Below are positions 1-9,407 of a stretch of 64,000 nt of DNA, piece after piece. Source of the DNA: Streptomyces sp. NBRC 110028 (GTDB lineage Bacteria > Actinomycetota > Actinomycetes > Streptomycetales > Streptomycetaceae); contig NZ_BBUZ01000022.1 in NCBI RefSeq assembly GCF_001417735.1, positions 248,001 through 312,000 of the forward strand. Reading direction: 5' to 3'. The first letter of the stretch is position 1. Each line of letters opens with the position of its first letter. The notes beneath the pieces were generated by a model. It was not told where the DNA came from and ran no database searches. It saw nothing but the letters and a program-made list of their open reading frames with translations. The translations under genes and the position numbers were made by a program.

Positions 1-462
1 CTCAGCACCCATCCGCTGACGGAGGAGCGGGGCGTGGAGGGCGAGCTGTCGATGCCGGGCGCGGCCGCCCGGATCGGGGGCGCGACGCTACGGCTCCAGG
101 TCGCGCACCCGATGCCGCCGATGCCGGGGCAGCTGGGCGTCTGGCGCACCGAACTGGGGAGGCTGCGCGCGTACGCGGCCGGGCGCGGCGGGCGACCCAC
201 GCTGATCGCGGGCGACTTCAACGCGACCCAGGACCACGCCGCGTTCCGCGCCCTGCTCGACACCGGCATGCGGGACAGCGCACGGGCCGCCGGAGTGCCC
301 CGGACGCCGAGCTGGCCTGACACGACAGCCCCGGGCTTGAGCGCGCAGATCGACCACGTGCTGGTCAGCGACGCGCTGCGGCCGCGCACCGCCCGCTTCC
401 TGGACCTGGGCGACACCGACCACCGGGCGCTGCTGGTCGACCTCGACCTGCACGCGCGCTAA
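1..462 (+). CDS. Endonuclease/exonuclease/phosphatase family protein (3' part)
   Basis: The reading frame is open from base 1, so the start lies upstream of the window; about 153 C-terminal residues are present. Three hallmarks of the EEP (DNase I/exonuclease III-like) fold appear in order: GDFN (metal and phosphate binding), QIDHVLV, and a terminal DTDHR whose Asp-His pair is catalytic in the family. These enzymes cleave phosphodiesters in nucleic acids or phospholipids. In Streptomyces similar proteins often have N-terminal membrane helices, which cannot be checked here. The stop overlaps the convergent LysR gene by 4 bp. Family is secure; substrate is unknown. Confidence 0.85.
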   Translation, partial: LSTHPLTEERGVEGELSMPGAAARIGGATLRLQVAHPMPPMPGQLGVWRTELGRLRAYAAGRGGRPTLIAGDFNATQDHAAFRALLDTGMRDSARAAGVPRTPSWPDTTAPGLSAQIDHVLVSDALRPRTARFLDLGDTDHRALLVDLDLHAR

Positions 463-1556
463 AGACCCTCGTCCGGGTCCTGCGCGGTGGCCAGCTCGAA
501 CGGGTCCTGGGCCGGGCCCTCGCCGGGGCCGTGCCGCTCGCGCCGCCACCGCTCCTTCTCCCGCTCCAGCGCGTTCCACAGCAGGTTGAGCGGGTGGTCG
601 GCGGCGTACCCCGCGCGCTCGCCCCGGCGGGTGAAGGCGCCCAGCAGCACTTCCAGCGTCGGCCCGGTGTCATGGACCAGTTCGACGGCGCGCAGCCCGC
701 GCGCGTACGCCGCCTCCGGGTCGCCCGCCGCGTCCGCGACGCCCTCGGTGACCAGCATGCAGCCGCGCACCACCCCGGAACGCAGCAGCTCCAGGCCGTA
801 GTTGACGTTGTCGATCTCGGCGGCGATGCGCAGGGTGTCGCGGTAACCGGGGCCGAACCAGGTGTGCAGCACCCCGGCCATCACCCCGCTGGCCGGGACC
901 ACCAGCGGAAGCGAGGCCAGTTCGCCGCGCTCGACGGCCGGGCCGGGCAGTTCGTCCACGGGCAGATTGGTCACCAGCGACACCGCGCTGCGCCGCCATT
1001 CCATCACGTCGAAGGCGTCGAGTTCGCGGGAGGTTTCCCCGCCGGATTCCGTCACCACACTTCCGCACACCAGATCGATTTCCTTGGCGCGGAGTTTGGC
1101 CAGGACGTCCCGGGTCCGCACATGGCCGACCTTGAGGTCGATCCCGCGTTCCCGGAATTCCTCGGCGACCCGCTCCCGGGCGCCGGCGAGATAACCGAGC
1201 GTAAAGCGCGTGGTGCCGACCAACAGGCTGCGGCCGAGGCGCCGGCGGGAGCTGTGGATGCCGTCCAGCCAGTCGCCGAGCGTTCCCCGGGCCAATGCGA
1301 CAAGGGTCGTTCCGGTGCCGGTGAACAGCACGTCCTTGCCGCGCCCCTGCTTGAGCACCAGCGGCTCGCCGCACAGTTCGGAGAAGTTGCGGTTCATGGT
1401 GTCGAGCTGCTTTTGCACACTGGCCTGTTCCCGCCCGAGCGCACGGGCGGCGCCCAGCGCCGTACCCGTCTCATGGACCACGACCAGCGTGCGGAGCTGG
1501 TCCATGGTGGTGTCCATGAGCGCGAGCGGACTGTCCAGCAGTCCGGACCTCGTCAT
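459..1556 (-). CDS. LysR-type transcriptional regulator
   Basis: 365 residues. Residues about 15-70 form a LysR-like helix-turn-helix (ALGAARALGREQASVQKQL), followed by a linker helix and a long C-terminal region with the alternating beta/alpha layout of a LysR effector domain. The C-terminus is longer and more charged than in typical 300-residue LysR proteins. The ATG at 1556 was chosen over a start 15 codons upstream because GGAGG sits about 9 nt before it. It is divergent from the LigD-like gene (start-to-start 90 bp), so it may control that gene and itself. The effector is unknown. Confidence 0.78.
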   Translation of the reverse strand: MTRSGLLDSPLALMDTTMDQLRTLVVVHETGTALGAARALGREQASVQKQLDTMNRNFSELCGEPLVLKQGRGKDVLFTGTGTTLVALARGTLGDWLDGIHSSRRRLGRSLLVGTTRFTLGYLAGARERVAEEFRERGIDLKVGHVRTRDVLAKLRAKEIDLVCGSVVTESGGETSRELDAFDVMEWRRSAVSLVTNLPVDELPGPAVERGELASLPLVVPASGVMAGVLHTWFGPGYRDTLRIAAEIDNVNYGLELLRSGVVRGCMLVTEGVADAAGDPEAAYARGLRAVELVHDTGPTLEVLLGAFTRRGERAGYAADHPLNLLWNALEREKERWRRERHGPGEGPAQDPFELATAQDPDEGL

Positions 1557-1646
1557 GATTCTTTTCCTCCCCGTTTCCCCGTTTTCCTCGCTTCCCGCCA
1601 AGGGGGCCCGAGTTTACGCGGCCGCCCCCTGGTAACCCGGGCGGAT

Positions 1647-2570
1647 ATGAGCGAGACACGCACCGACGCACGGAAGGTCAGGGCCGGACGGCACACCGTC
1701 GAGATCAGCCGCCCGGAAAAGGTGCTCTTCCCCGACGACGGAATCACCAAATCGGATCTCGTCGATCACTATCGTGCGGTCTCCCGGCTCATGGTCCCGC
1801 AGTTGCGCGACCGGCCGCTGATGATGGAACGCCACCCGGACGGAATCGGCGGCAAGCCGCTCATGCAGAAGAATGCCCCCGACCACTTTCCGGAATGGGT
1901 GCGCCGGGCCGTTCTCCCCAAGGAGGGCGGCAAGGTCACCCACCCGGTGTGCGACGACACCGCCACCCTCGTCCACCTCGCCGGGCAGGCCTGCGTCACC
2001 CCGCACCGCTGGCTCTCCCGCGCCGACCGGCCCGACCACCCCGACCGGCTCGTCTTCGACCTCGACCCGCCTGACGGGAAGGGTTCCGCCTTCGAGGAAG
2101 TGCGGTGGGCGGCCCGGCGGATGTGCGGGCTGCTCGGTGAACTGGGGCTTCCCGGGCTGCTGATGACCACCGGTTCGCGCGGACTGCACGTCGTCGTCCC
2201 GCTCGACCGGCGCGCCGGCTTCGACACCGTACGGGCCTTCGCCCGCGACGCCGCCGACACGCTCGCCGCCCGCCACCCCGACCGGCTCACCACCGAGATG
2301 CGCAAGGACCGGCGCGGCGGCCGGCTCTACCTCGACATCCAGCGCAACGCCTACGCGCAGACCGCGGTCGCCCCGTACGCCGTGCGCGCCCGCCCCGGCG
2401 CCCCCGTCGCCGCGCCGATCGACGCCACGGAACTGGACGACCCCGCGCTGGCCCCGGACCGCTGGACGCTGCGCACCTTCGAGGAGCGGCTGCGGGACGA
2501 CCCCTGGGCCCACGCGGACACCAGGGGTCGTTCGCTGCGCACCGCGCGGCGGCGGCTGACGCGGCTCTGA
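1647..2570 (+). CDS. LigD-type polymerase-domain protein (NHEJ polymerase/primase)
   Basis: 307 residues, a stand-alone polymerase domain of the LigD/archaeo-eukaryotic primase family; no ligase or nuclease domain is attached. The metal-binding pair is visible as LVFDLDPP (Asp138, Asp140), followed by GSRGLHVVVPL (His181) and the C-terminal DIQRNAYAQT block. In bacterial non-homologous end joining such domains fill ends with rNTP/dNTP, guided by Ku. No ku or ligase gene is nearby. The start is the ATG at 1647 in the short intergenic gap; the frame stays open far upstream antisense to the LysR gene, which is not credible coding sequence. Streptomyces often carry several LigD-pol paralogues. 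Confidence 0.85.
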   Translation: MSETRTDARKVRAGRHTVEISRPEKVLFPDDGITKSDLVDHYRAVSRLMVPQLRDRPLMMERHPDGIGGKPLMQKNAPDHFPEWVRRAVLPKEGGKVTHPVCDDTATLVHLAGQACVTPHRWLSRADRPDHPDRLVFDLDPPDGKGSAFEEVRWAARRMCGLLGELGLPGLLMTTGSRGLHVVVPLDRRAGFDTVRAFARDAADTLAARHPDRLTTEMRKDRRGGRLYLDIQRNAYAQTAVAPYAVRARPGAPVAAPIDATELDDPALAPDRWTLRTFEERLRDDPWAHADTRGRSLRTARRRLTRL

Positions 2571-2597
2571 ACGTGGGGTGGGCCGTGGGGTGGGCCG

Positions 2598-4658
2598 TTA
2601 CGCGCCGATGTCGCCGCCGTCGCGCCGCCACACGCTGACGACCGCCGGGCGGACCAGCGTGCCCGGGCCCTCCGGCCACGTCGACGCGGGCTTCTCCACG
2701 CTCGCCCCGTCCAGCTCACCCGGATGCTGCACCGCCACCAGCACCCGCCGGTCCTGCACGATCGGCCCGCAGGTCTCGGCGCCGTTCGGGACGGTCAGGA
2801 ACTGCCGCACCTCACCGCGCCGGCCGCCCGCCGTCGCCACCCCGAACAGCCCGTCGTGGTTGCCCAGGGCGTTGCCGTCGGTGGAGATCCACAGATTGCC
2901 GAACGCGTCGAAGGTGAGGTTGTCCGGGCAGGAGATCGGGCTGACCTGGTCCTTCGGGAAGCCGCCGAAGTAGGTGCTGGGGTCCTCCGGGTCGCCGCAC
3001 ACCAGGAACAGTCGCCAGTTGAAGCGGGTGGAGCCCGGGTTGTTCCGGCGCTCGGCCAGCTCCAGGATCTGGCCGTGCTTGTTGCCCTGGCGGGGATTGG
3101 CCTCGTCGACCGGGGCCTTGCCGTCCTTGCCGCGGTCGGTGTTGTTGGTCAGCGCGATGTACACCCGGCCGGTGCGCGGGCTCGGCTCGACGTCCTCGGG
3201 GCGGTCCATCTTCGTCGCGCCCACCTTGTCGGCGGCGAGCCGCGTGAAGACGTACACCTCCTCGGCCGTCATCCCCTCCACGTGCGAGGTGTCGCCGGTG
3301 GCCAGCGGGATCCACTCGCCGGAGCCGTCGAACTCACCGTCGTGGGGAAGCTTCCCGGAGCCGTCGATCTGCGAGGCCGGGCTGTCGCCGGTGAACTTGG
3401 CGACGTACAGCGTGCCCTCGTCCAGCAGCGTGCGGTTGTGCTCGCGGGCGGTGCGGCTGCCGCCCTTCATCATGCGCTTGGACGACACGAACTTGTAGAA
3501 GTAGTCGAACTTCTCGTCGTCGCCCATGTACAGGACCGGGCGGCCGTCGGTCGTCAGCCGCGGCTCGGCGGCCTCATGCTTGAAGCGGCCCAGAGCGGTC
3601 AGCTTGCGCGGGGTGGACTCCGGGTCGAACGGGTCCACCTCGATCACCCAGCCGAACCGGTTGGGTTCGTTGGGCTCCTTCGCCACGTCGAAACGGTCGT
3701 CGAAACGCTCCCACTTGCGCTCGGACGCCCCACCGGTGATCCCGTACCGCTTGAGCCGGGCGGCGGCCGTCGGGTCGGTCACCGAGCCGCCGTGTGCGAA
3801 GTACTGGTTGACGTTCTCCTCGCCCGACAGCACCGTGCCCCACGGGGTGATGCCGCCGCCGCAGTTGTTCAGCGTGCCCAGGACGCGCTTGCCGGACGGG
3901 TCCGCCGATGTCCGCAGCAGCTTGCTGCCCGCCGCCGGGCCCGTCACCTCGAACGGCGTCGTGCCCGTGATCCGCCGGTTGAGGCGGTGCCCGGGTACGG
4001 CCGTCAGCTTGCCGACCCCCCGGTGCTCCTCCGCCACGACCACCGACAGGCCGTGCGCCGCCCAGCCGATCTCGGCCTGCCCGCGGGTGGGGTTGTCCGC
4101 GTCGTACCCCGCGAACATCAACACCTCGTCGGTGTACTCGTGGTTGACCACCAGCAGTTGCCGGTCGCGCTCGCCCGGTACGTCCAGCACGGCCATGTAG
4201 TCGTTGTTGTAACCGAACTGGCCCGCCTGCGCCTTCGCCGACTGGTTGTCCGGGTCGAAGGCGGGCGCGCCGCGCAGGATCGGATCGCCCCAGCGGATGA
4301 CAAGGTTCTGGTCATGCCCCTCGGGGACGACCACCGCGTCCTTCGTGTTCGGCGCGACCGGCGAAAACCGCAGTCCACGGGCGGGTTTGCCCGCCTTGGC
4401 CGCGCCACCCGACGCGGCGGCGGCCGGAGGCGCCTGGCCCGCAGCGGCCGCCGTCCCGGTGGCGGCCGCCACGGTCACCACGGCGCTCGCCCGCAGCAGG
4501 GAACGGCGCGAGACGGCGCCCGCGATCAGGTCGCCCACGTAGGCGTTTCCACTGGTGTTCGGGGTCTCATGGAGACACGCGTCGCCACAGCGGTACCGGC
4601 AGGTCAGCGCGGAACGACCGCCCGGATGCGAGCTGATGAGCGGCAGGAGCTTGGGCAC
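2598..4658 (-). CDS. PhoX-family phosphatase, Tat-exported (PF05787-type)
   Basis: 686 residues from a GTG preceded by GGAGGGG. The N-terminus has a compact cysteine motif (Cys20, Cys24, Cys28) ahead of a twin-arginine signal (SRRSLLRAS, Arg51-Arg52) and an Ala-rich hydrophobic stretch, so the protein should be exported folded through Tat. The remainder matches the PhoX/DUF839 beta-propeller layout, with blocks such as WGDPILRGAP, NHEYTDE, NNCGGGITPWGT and PEDVEPSPRTG. PhoX enzymes are calcium- and iron-dependent alkaline phosphatases, usually induced by phosphate starvation; no clear Pho box was identified. Placement of Cys residues before the RR motif is a recurrent trait of this subfamily as I recall it. 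Confidence 0.85.
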   Translation of the reverse strand: MPKLLPLISSHPGGRSALTCRYRCGDACLHETPNTSGNAYVGDLIAGAVSRRSLLRASAVVTVAAATGTAAAAGQAPPAAAASGGAAKAGKPARGLRFSPVAPNTKDAVVVPEGHDQNLVIRWGDPILRGAPAFDPDNQSAKAQAGQFGYNNDYMAVLDVPGERDRQLLVVNHEYTDEVLMFAGYDADNPTRGQAEIGWAAHGLSVVVAEEHRGVGKLTAVPGHRLNRRITGTTPFEVTGPAAGSKLLRTSADPSGKRVLGTLNNCGGGITPWGTVLSGEENVNQYFAHGGSVTDPTAAARLKRYGITGGASERKWERFDDRFDVAKEPNEPNRFGWVIEVDPFDPESTPRKLTALGRFKHEAAEPRLTTDGRPVLYMGDDEKFDYFYKFVSSKRMMKGGSRTAREHNRTLLDEGTLYVAKFTGDSPASQIDGSGKLPHDGEFDGSGEWIPLATGDTSHVEGMTAEEVYVFTRLAADKVGATKMDRPEDVEPSPRTGRVYIALTNNTDRGKDGKAPVDEANPRQGNKHGQILELAERRNNPGSTRFNWRLFLVCGDPEDPSTYFGGFPKDQVSPISCPDNLTFDAFGNLWISTDGNALGNHDGLFGVATAGGRRGEVRQFLTVPNGAETCGPIVQDRRVLVAVQHPGELDGASVEKPASTWPEGPGTLVRPAVVSVWRRDGGDIGA

Positions 4659-4894
4659 GACTTCCCCTCCGTAGGACGTCACATCCGGGCAGCCCCCGCC
4701 GACATGACGTCGGAATCCATTGGCCGCGAAGCTAGGCGTGGAGAACCGCATGCCGACGACCACGTCGTGAACCGGGGGTGAACGACCGGCGACCGGAATC
4801 GACGGCCGGAACCAGCCGGTCGGCCCGCTAGCCTTTCGGCACCACGGTCATGCGACGGCATGCACCGCACTCGAACACGTGAGAGGTATCTCCC

Positions 4895-6946
4895 ATGGGC
4901 ATACGGGACCTACTGCGCAAAGTATTCGGACGCTCCCGAACAACCCGGGTGGACGATTCCGCTGCGCCGGAGGCGGCAGTTGTCCCGACCCCCCAGCCCG
5001 AGTCGGCCCCCGACCCGGCCGAGTCGGCCCCCGACCCGAAGCCCGACCCCGCTCCGGCCCCGGCCCCGGCCCCCGAAGAACCCCGGCACGACCCGGCACT
5101 GGGCGAGCCCCTGAAGACCCTGGACGAGATCCTGGGCACCCCCGCCGAACCGGCCGTCGCCACGGAGGACAAGCCCGCCCAGTCCGCGGACGCCGAGCCG
5201 GAGCGCGCGGAGGATCAGGCGGAGACGTCCGCCGCGAAGGACGACGCTCGGGCCGAGGCGGCGGCCAAGGACGAAGCCGCGCCCGAGCCGGAGGTGGACA
5301 CGCCCGTCGGGGACCAGACCGCCACCCCGGCCGGCGTCACGACCGACACCCCGCCCGAGCCGACGGCCACCGAGGCCCCGGTGGCCGTCACCACGACCGA
5401 GGCCGAGGCCGACGCCTCGACGCCCGCGCCGGAGGCGGTCGCGGCCGCCGACGACAAGCCCGCCCCGGCGGCGAAGGCCGAGGCCGAGGCCGAGGCCGAG
5501 CCCGCGGCAGAAGACGCCCAGCCCGAGCAGGCCGAGACGCCCGCCGCCGCGGACGAGACCGCCACCCCGGCCGACGTCACGACCGACACCGCGCCGGAGC
5601 CGACGGCCACCGAGGCCGCCGCCGAGCCCGCCGCACCGACGGACGCCGACCCGGCCACCCCGACCGCCGAAGCCGCCGCCGAGGCCGCGCCGGAGCCGGT
5701 GGCGGCCCCGGCCGCCGAGGACGAGCCCGCCCGTGCGGCGGAGACCGCGCCGGAGCCGTCCGCCGAGGAGGTACCGGCGGACGACGCCAAGGCGGAGGCG
5801 GTAGCCGAGAGCAAGCCGGTGGCGAAGGCCGAAGAGGCGCCCGCCCAGGCCGAGCCGACGGCCGAGGCCGCTGCGGCGGAGGCGAAGCCGGAGCCGACCG
5901 ACGCCGCCCCGGAAGCCACGCCCGAGCCCGAGCCGGAGGTGGCCCCGGCCGCCGAAGCCGAGGCCACCACCCCGGCCGACGTCACGACCGACACCCCGCC
6001 CGAGCCGACGGCCGCCGACGCCCCGGTGGCCGTCACCATGACCGAGGCCGAGGCCGACGCCTCGACGCCCGCGCCGACGGCGGTCGCGGCCGCCGACGAC
6101 AAGCCCGCCCCGGCAGCGAAGGCCGAGGCCGAGGCCGACGACGAGCCCACGGCAGAAGACGCCCAACCCGAGCAGGCCGAGACGCCCGCCGCCGCGGACG
6201 AGACCGCCACCGAGCCCGAGGCCGCCGACGAGCCCGTGGCGGCGAGCGCGGGGCTCGGTGAGCTGGCCGGGATGGGCGCGGCCGCGGGGGGCGTGCTCGC
6301 GGGGCACAAGCTCACCGGCACCCGCGCCGTCGTCTACCTCGTGCTCGACCGCTCCGGCTCGATGCGGAACTACTACAAGGACGGCACCGTCCAGCACTTC
6401 GCCGAGCAGGCGCTCGCGCTCTCCGCGAGCGTCGACGACAGCGGCACCCTGCCCATCGTGTTCTTCTCGACGGACATCGACGGCACCGCCGAGATCGGCC
6501 TGGGCGACTACCAGGGCCGGGTCGAGGAGCTGCACGCCTCGCTCGGGCACATGGGGCGGACGAACTACCACCGGGCGATCGAAGCGGTGATCGACCACTA
6601 CAAGGCGTCCGGCACGGCCGCCCCGGCACTGGTGCTGTTCCAGACGGACGGCGCGCCCACCGGCAAGGCGGCGGCGGAGAAGGCGCTGTGCGAGGCGGCG
6701 GGGCTGCCGTTGTTCTGGCAGTTCGTCGGGTTCGGCGATCCGGAGGCCAAGGGGTTCGACTTCCTCCGCAAGCTCGGCACCTCCCCGGCCCTCGCCGTGC
6801 CGGAGAAGCGGGCGCTGGACAACGCGGCGTTCTTCCACGCCGGTCTCGACCCCCGGTCGCTCTCCGACGCGGAGGTGTACGAGGAGCTGCTGAAGGCGTT
6901 CCCGGCATGGCTGGAGCAGGCTCGGGCCGCGGGCGTCCTCGCGTAG
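4895..6946 (+). CDS. VWA-domain protein with long Ala/Glu/Pro-rich repeat region
   Basis: 683 residues. A short basic N-terminus (GIRDLLRKVFGRSR) is followed by roughly 430 residues of low-complexity Ala/Glu/Pro/Thr sequence with long internal repeats, then a C-terminal von Willebrand A domain. The MIDAS metal site DRSGSM (Asp485, Ser487, Ser489) is intact, with a downstream QTDGAPTG loop. The VWA domain resembles those encoded with tellurium-resistance (ter) genes, which act in stress-responsive multiprotein complexes, but no ter genes are adjacent. No signal peptide or membrane segment is evident, so it is likely cytoplasmic. The start is the ATG at 4895 with GAGAGG upstream. A strong hairpin terminator follows. 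Confidence 0.8.
   Translation: MGIRDLLRKVFGRSRTTRVDDSAAPEAAVVPTPQPESAPDPAESAPDPKPDPAPAPAPAPEEPRHDPALGEPLKTLDEILGTPAEPAVATEDKPAQSADAEPERAEDQAETSAAKDDARAEAAAKDEAAPEPEVDTPVGDQTATPAGVTTDTPPEPTATEAPVAVTTTEAEADASTPAPEAVAAADDKPAPAAKAEAEAEAEPAAEDAQPEQAETPAAADETATPADVTTDTAPEPTATEAAAEPAAPTDADPATPTAEAAAEAAPEPVAAPAAEDEPARAAETAPEPSAEEVPADDAKAEAVAESKPVAKAEEAPAQAEPTAEAAAAEAKPEPTDAAPEATPEPEPEVAPAAEAEATTPADVTTDTPPEPTAADAPVAVTMTEAEADASTPAPTAVAAADDKPAPAAKAEAEADDEPTAEDAQPEQAETPAAADETATEPEAADEPVAASAGLGELAGMGAAAGGVLAGHKLTGTRAVVYLVLDRSGSMRNYYKDGTVQHFAEQALALSASVDDSGTLPIVFFSTDIDGTAEIGLGDYQGRVEELHASLGHMGRTNYHRAIEAVIDHYKASGTAAPALVLFQTDGAPTGKAAAEKALCEAAGLPLFWQFVGFGDPEAKGFDFLRKLGTSPALAVPEKRALDNAAFFHAGLDPRSLSDAEVYEELLKAFPAWLEQARAAGVLA
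5322..6210 (+). repeat. Near-identical 244-bp intragenic direct repeat (5322-5565 and 5967-6210)
   Basis: Two copies, offset exactly 645 bp (215 codons), encode the segments running from TTDTPPEPTA through QPEQAETPAAADETA. They differ at only a few positions. A partial third copy (about 5561-5616) abuts the end of the first. The repeats are in frame, so recombination between copies would add or remove whole codons. Confidence 0.85.
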
Positions 6947-6962
6947 GGCATCAGTAACCAGG

Positions 6963-7003
6963 GAGGGCCATCCGTACGGCGAAACGCCGGACGGGTGGCC
7001 CTC
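6963..7003 (+). terminator. Intrinsic hairpin terminator after the VWA gene
   Basis: Two 19-nt arms (6963-6981 and 6985-7003) with two mismatches and an AAA loop. It separates the VWA gene from metG. There is no strong U tract, as is usual for Streptomyces terminators. Confidence 0.75.
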
Positions 7004-7098
7004 GCCGCTCGGATACGATATGGGCGGCTCGTACGGCGGCTGCCACCCGCCCGGCGGGCTCAACGTCACCCACCGTACCGACTTGGGAGCAGCCTGCA

Positions 7099-8853
7099 AT
7101 GGCTCGACACCTCATCACCAGCGCCCTTCCCTACATCAACGGGATCAAGCACCTGGGCAACATGGTGGGGTCCATGCTCCCGGCCGATGTCTATTCCCGC
7201 TATATGCGGCAGCGCGGCCACGACGTGCTGTACATCTGCGCCACGGACGAGCACGGCACCCCGGCCGAGCTGGCCGCCAAGGAGGCGGGGCTGCCGGTGG
7301 ACGTGTTCTGCGCGCAGCAGCACGACGCGCAGAAGGCGATCTACGACGGCTTCGGCCTGGCCTTCGACTACTTCGGCCGCAGCTCCTCCGCGCAGAACGT
7401 CGAGATCACCCAGCGGATCGCCCGCGAGCTGAAGGGACACGGCTTCATCGAGGAGCGGTCGATCCGGCAGGTGTACTCCAACGCCGACGGCCGGTTCCTG
7501 CCCGACCGCTACATCGAGGGCACCTGCCCGCACTGCGGTTACGACCGGGCCCGCGGCGACCAGTGCGAGAACTGCACCCGGGTGCTGGACCCGACCGATC
7601 TGATCGACGCCCGCTCCGCGATCAGCGGCAGCAGCGATCTGGAGATCCGGGAGACCAAGCACCTGTTCCTGCTGCAGTCGAAGCTGGCCGAGGAGGTCGG
7701 GACCTGGGTCGAGGAGCACGGGAAGCACTGGCCGACGCTCGCCTCCTCCATCGCCCGCAAGTGGCTGACGGAGGGGCTGCAGGACCGCGCGATCACCCGC
7801 GACCTGGACTGGGGCGTTCCGGTCCCGGCGGACACCTGGCCGGAGCTGGCGGCCGAGGGCAAGGTCTTCTACGTGTGGTTCGACGCCCCGATCGAGTACA
7901 TCGGCGCGACGAAGGAGTGGGCGGACCAGGACCCGGAGAACCGCGACTGGAAGTCCTGGTGGTACGACGTGGACACGAGCGTGCGCTACACCGAGTTCAT
8001 GGCGAAGGACAACGTCCCGTTCCACACGGTGATGTTCCCGGCCACGCTGCTCGGCACCCGGGACGTCTGGAAGAAGGTCGACTTCGTCAAGGCGTTCAAC
8101 TGGCTGACGTACTACGGCGGCAAGTTCTCCACGTCGCAGAAGCGCGGGGTGTTCACGGACGCCGCGCTGGAGGTGCTGCCCGCCGACTACTGGCGCTACT
8201 TCCTGATGGCGAACGCGCCCGAGTCCGACGACACGTCGTTCACCTGGGAGCACTTCACCGCCACGGTCAACAAGGACCTGGCGGACACCCTCGGCAACTT
8301 CGTCAACCGGGTGCTGTCGTTCTCCCGCAAGCGGTTCGGCGACGAGGTCCCCGCCGGTAAGGCAGCGGGGGAGGCGGAGGAGCGCCTGGGCGAGGAGATC
8401 GCGCGGCTGCTGGCGGAGTACGAGGAGCACATGGACACGCTCCAGTTCCGCAAGGCGGCGGCGGCGCTGCGCGCCCTGTGGAGCGCGGGCAACTCCTACC
8501 TGGAGGAGAAGGCCCCCTGGCTGGAGATCAAGGCCGACCCGGAGGCCGCGGCGCTCACGCTCCGTACGGCGATGAACCTGATCCACCTGTACGCGATCGT
8601 CTCGGAGCCGTTCATCCCGGCGTCGGCGGCGGCCATGCGGTCGGCGTTCGCGCTGGAGGGGGACACCGCGCGGTGGGTCGGCCAGGAGGAGGCCAGGGCG
8701 CTCGCCTCGGTCCCGGCGGGCACGGGCTTCACGGTGCCGCCGGTGCTCTTCGCGAAGATCACCGAGGAGGACCTGGAGTCCTACCGGGAGCGCTTCGGCG
8801 GCACGGAGGAGCAGGTGGCGGCCCAGGAGCCCACGGAGCCCAAGGCGAAGTAG
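7099..8853 (+). CDS. metG: Methionine--tRNA ligase
   Basis: 584 residues. Charges tRNA-Met with methionine in the cytoplasm. The class I signatures are present: a HIGH-equivalent HLGN at residues 18-21 within [14 protein letters not shown], and the KMSKS-equivalent KFSTS at 342-346. A zinc knuckle ([17 protein letters not shown]) lies in the connective peptide, placing it in the zinc-containing MetG group. A C-terminal helical anticodon-binding domain follows; there is no C-terminal tRNA-binding EMAP-like domain, so it is of the short type. The start ATG has GGGAGCA upstream. Confidence 0.96.
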   Translation: MARHLITSALPYINGIKHLGNMVGSMLPADVYSRYMRQRGHDVLYICATDEHGTPAELAAKEAGLPVDVFCAQQHDAQKAIYDGFGLAFDYFGRSSSAQNVEITQRIARELKGHGFIEERSIRQVYSNADGRFLPDRYIEGTCPHCGYDRARGDQCENCTRVLDPTDLIDARSAISGSSDLEIRETKHLFLLQSKLAEEVGTWVEEHGKHWPTLASSIARKWLTEGLQDRAITRDLDWGVPVPADTWPELAAEGKVFYVWFDAPIEYIGATKEWADQDPENRDWKSWWYDVDTSVRYTEFMAKDNVPFHTVMFPATLLGTRDVWKKVDFVKAFNWLTYYGGKFSTSQKRGVFTDAALEVLPADYWRYFLMANAPESDDTSFTWEHFTATVNKDLADTLGNFVNRVLSFSRKRFGDEVPAGKAAGEAEERLGEEIARLLAEYEEHMDTLQFRKAAAALRALWSAGNSYLEEKAPWLEIKADPEAAALTLRTAMNLIHLYAIVSEPFIPASAAAMRSAFALEGDTARWVGQEEARALASVPAGTGFTVPPVLFAKITEEDLESYRERFGGTEEQVAAQEPTEPKAK

Positions 8854-8956
8854 GGGAAACGGGCCGGGCGATCGCGTCGATCGTTCGACAACCGGATGTT
8901 TAGCCCGCTCGATGACCCTGTGGAGCACCATCCACCGGGAAGTCGAGGAAAACCCC

Positions 8957-9346
8957 GTGCCGGACCCATGTGTCACGGTGTCGGTCCACGGCCCCGATCC
9001 GCTCGCGCGGGCCGGGGTCGTCCGTCATCTGGATCAGCAGCCCAGCGTCGAGCTGACGCGCCCGACCGGCACGGTGGCCGTCATGCTCTCCGAACGCCTC
9101 GACGCCCGCGCCGGGGCCGAGCTGCGCCGCCTGGTGCGGGGCGGGCGGCAGCGGGTGGTGCTGGTCGCGGGCGAGCTGCGCGAGACGGAGCTGCTGACGG
9201 TGATGGAGTACGGGGTGCGGGCGGTGCTGTGGCAGCACCGCACCACACCCCGGCGGCTGCTGCGCGCGGTGCACCGGGCCGCCCGCGCGGAGCGGGGCGA
9301 GCCGTGCGGCGTGGACCGGCGGCTGACCGACCTGTTCCCGCGCTGA
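8957..9346 (+). CDS. Degenerate receiver-like protein, no output domain
   Basis: 129 residues from the GTG at 8957, which has GAGG about 8 nt upstream; an ATG at 8912 in the same frame lacks a visible ribosome site and would add 15 residues. The layout resembles the receiver of NarL/LuxR-type regulators (VSVHGPDPLARAGVVRHL, then VAVMLSERLD, VVLVAGEL and AVLWQHRTTPRRLLRAV). The position expected to hold the phospho-accepting Asp is Ser/Glu, and the conserved Lys of the last strand is replaced. The protein stops where a LuxR-type HTH would begin, and no HTH is found in the other frames downstream. It may be a phosphorylation-independent pseudo-receiver, or a decayed regulator. Confidence 0.6.
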   Translation: MPDPCVTVSVHGPDPLARAGVVRHLDQQPSVELTRPTGTVAVMLSERLDARAGAELRRLVRGGRQRVVLVAGELRETELLTVMEYGVRAVLWQHRTTPRRLLRAVHRAARAERGEPCGVDRRLTDLFPR

Positions 9347-9405
9347 GCGGCCCCGGCGGAGAGGCGGAAACCCCCGGAGAGCCCCCCACGGCTCCCCGGG
9401 GCCGC
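9347..9405. terminator. Hairpin between convergent genes
   Basis: Ten-nt complementary arms at 9347-9356 and 9396-9405 enclose a GC-rich loop that has its own smaller stem. It occupies the whole gap between the convergent receiver-like and dioxygenase genes and probably works in both directions. Confidence 0.55.
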
Positions 9406-9407
9406 CG

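Noticed and set aside
4910..7099. 729-codon frame antisense to the VWA gene
   Set aside because: It is the complement of a low-complexity Ala/Glu/Pro repeat, giving Gly/Arg/Leu repeats with no domain or ribosome site. The plus strand has the VWA domain.
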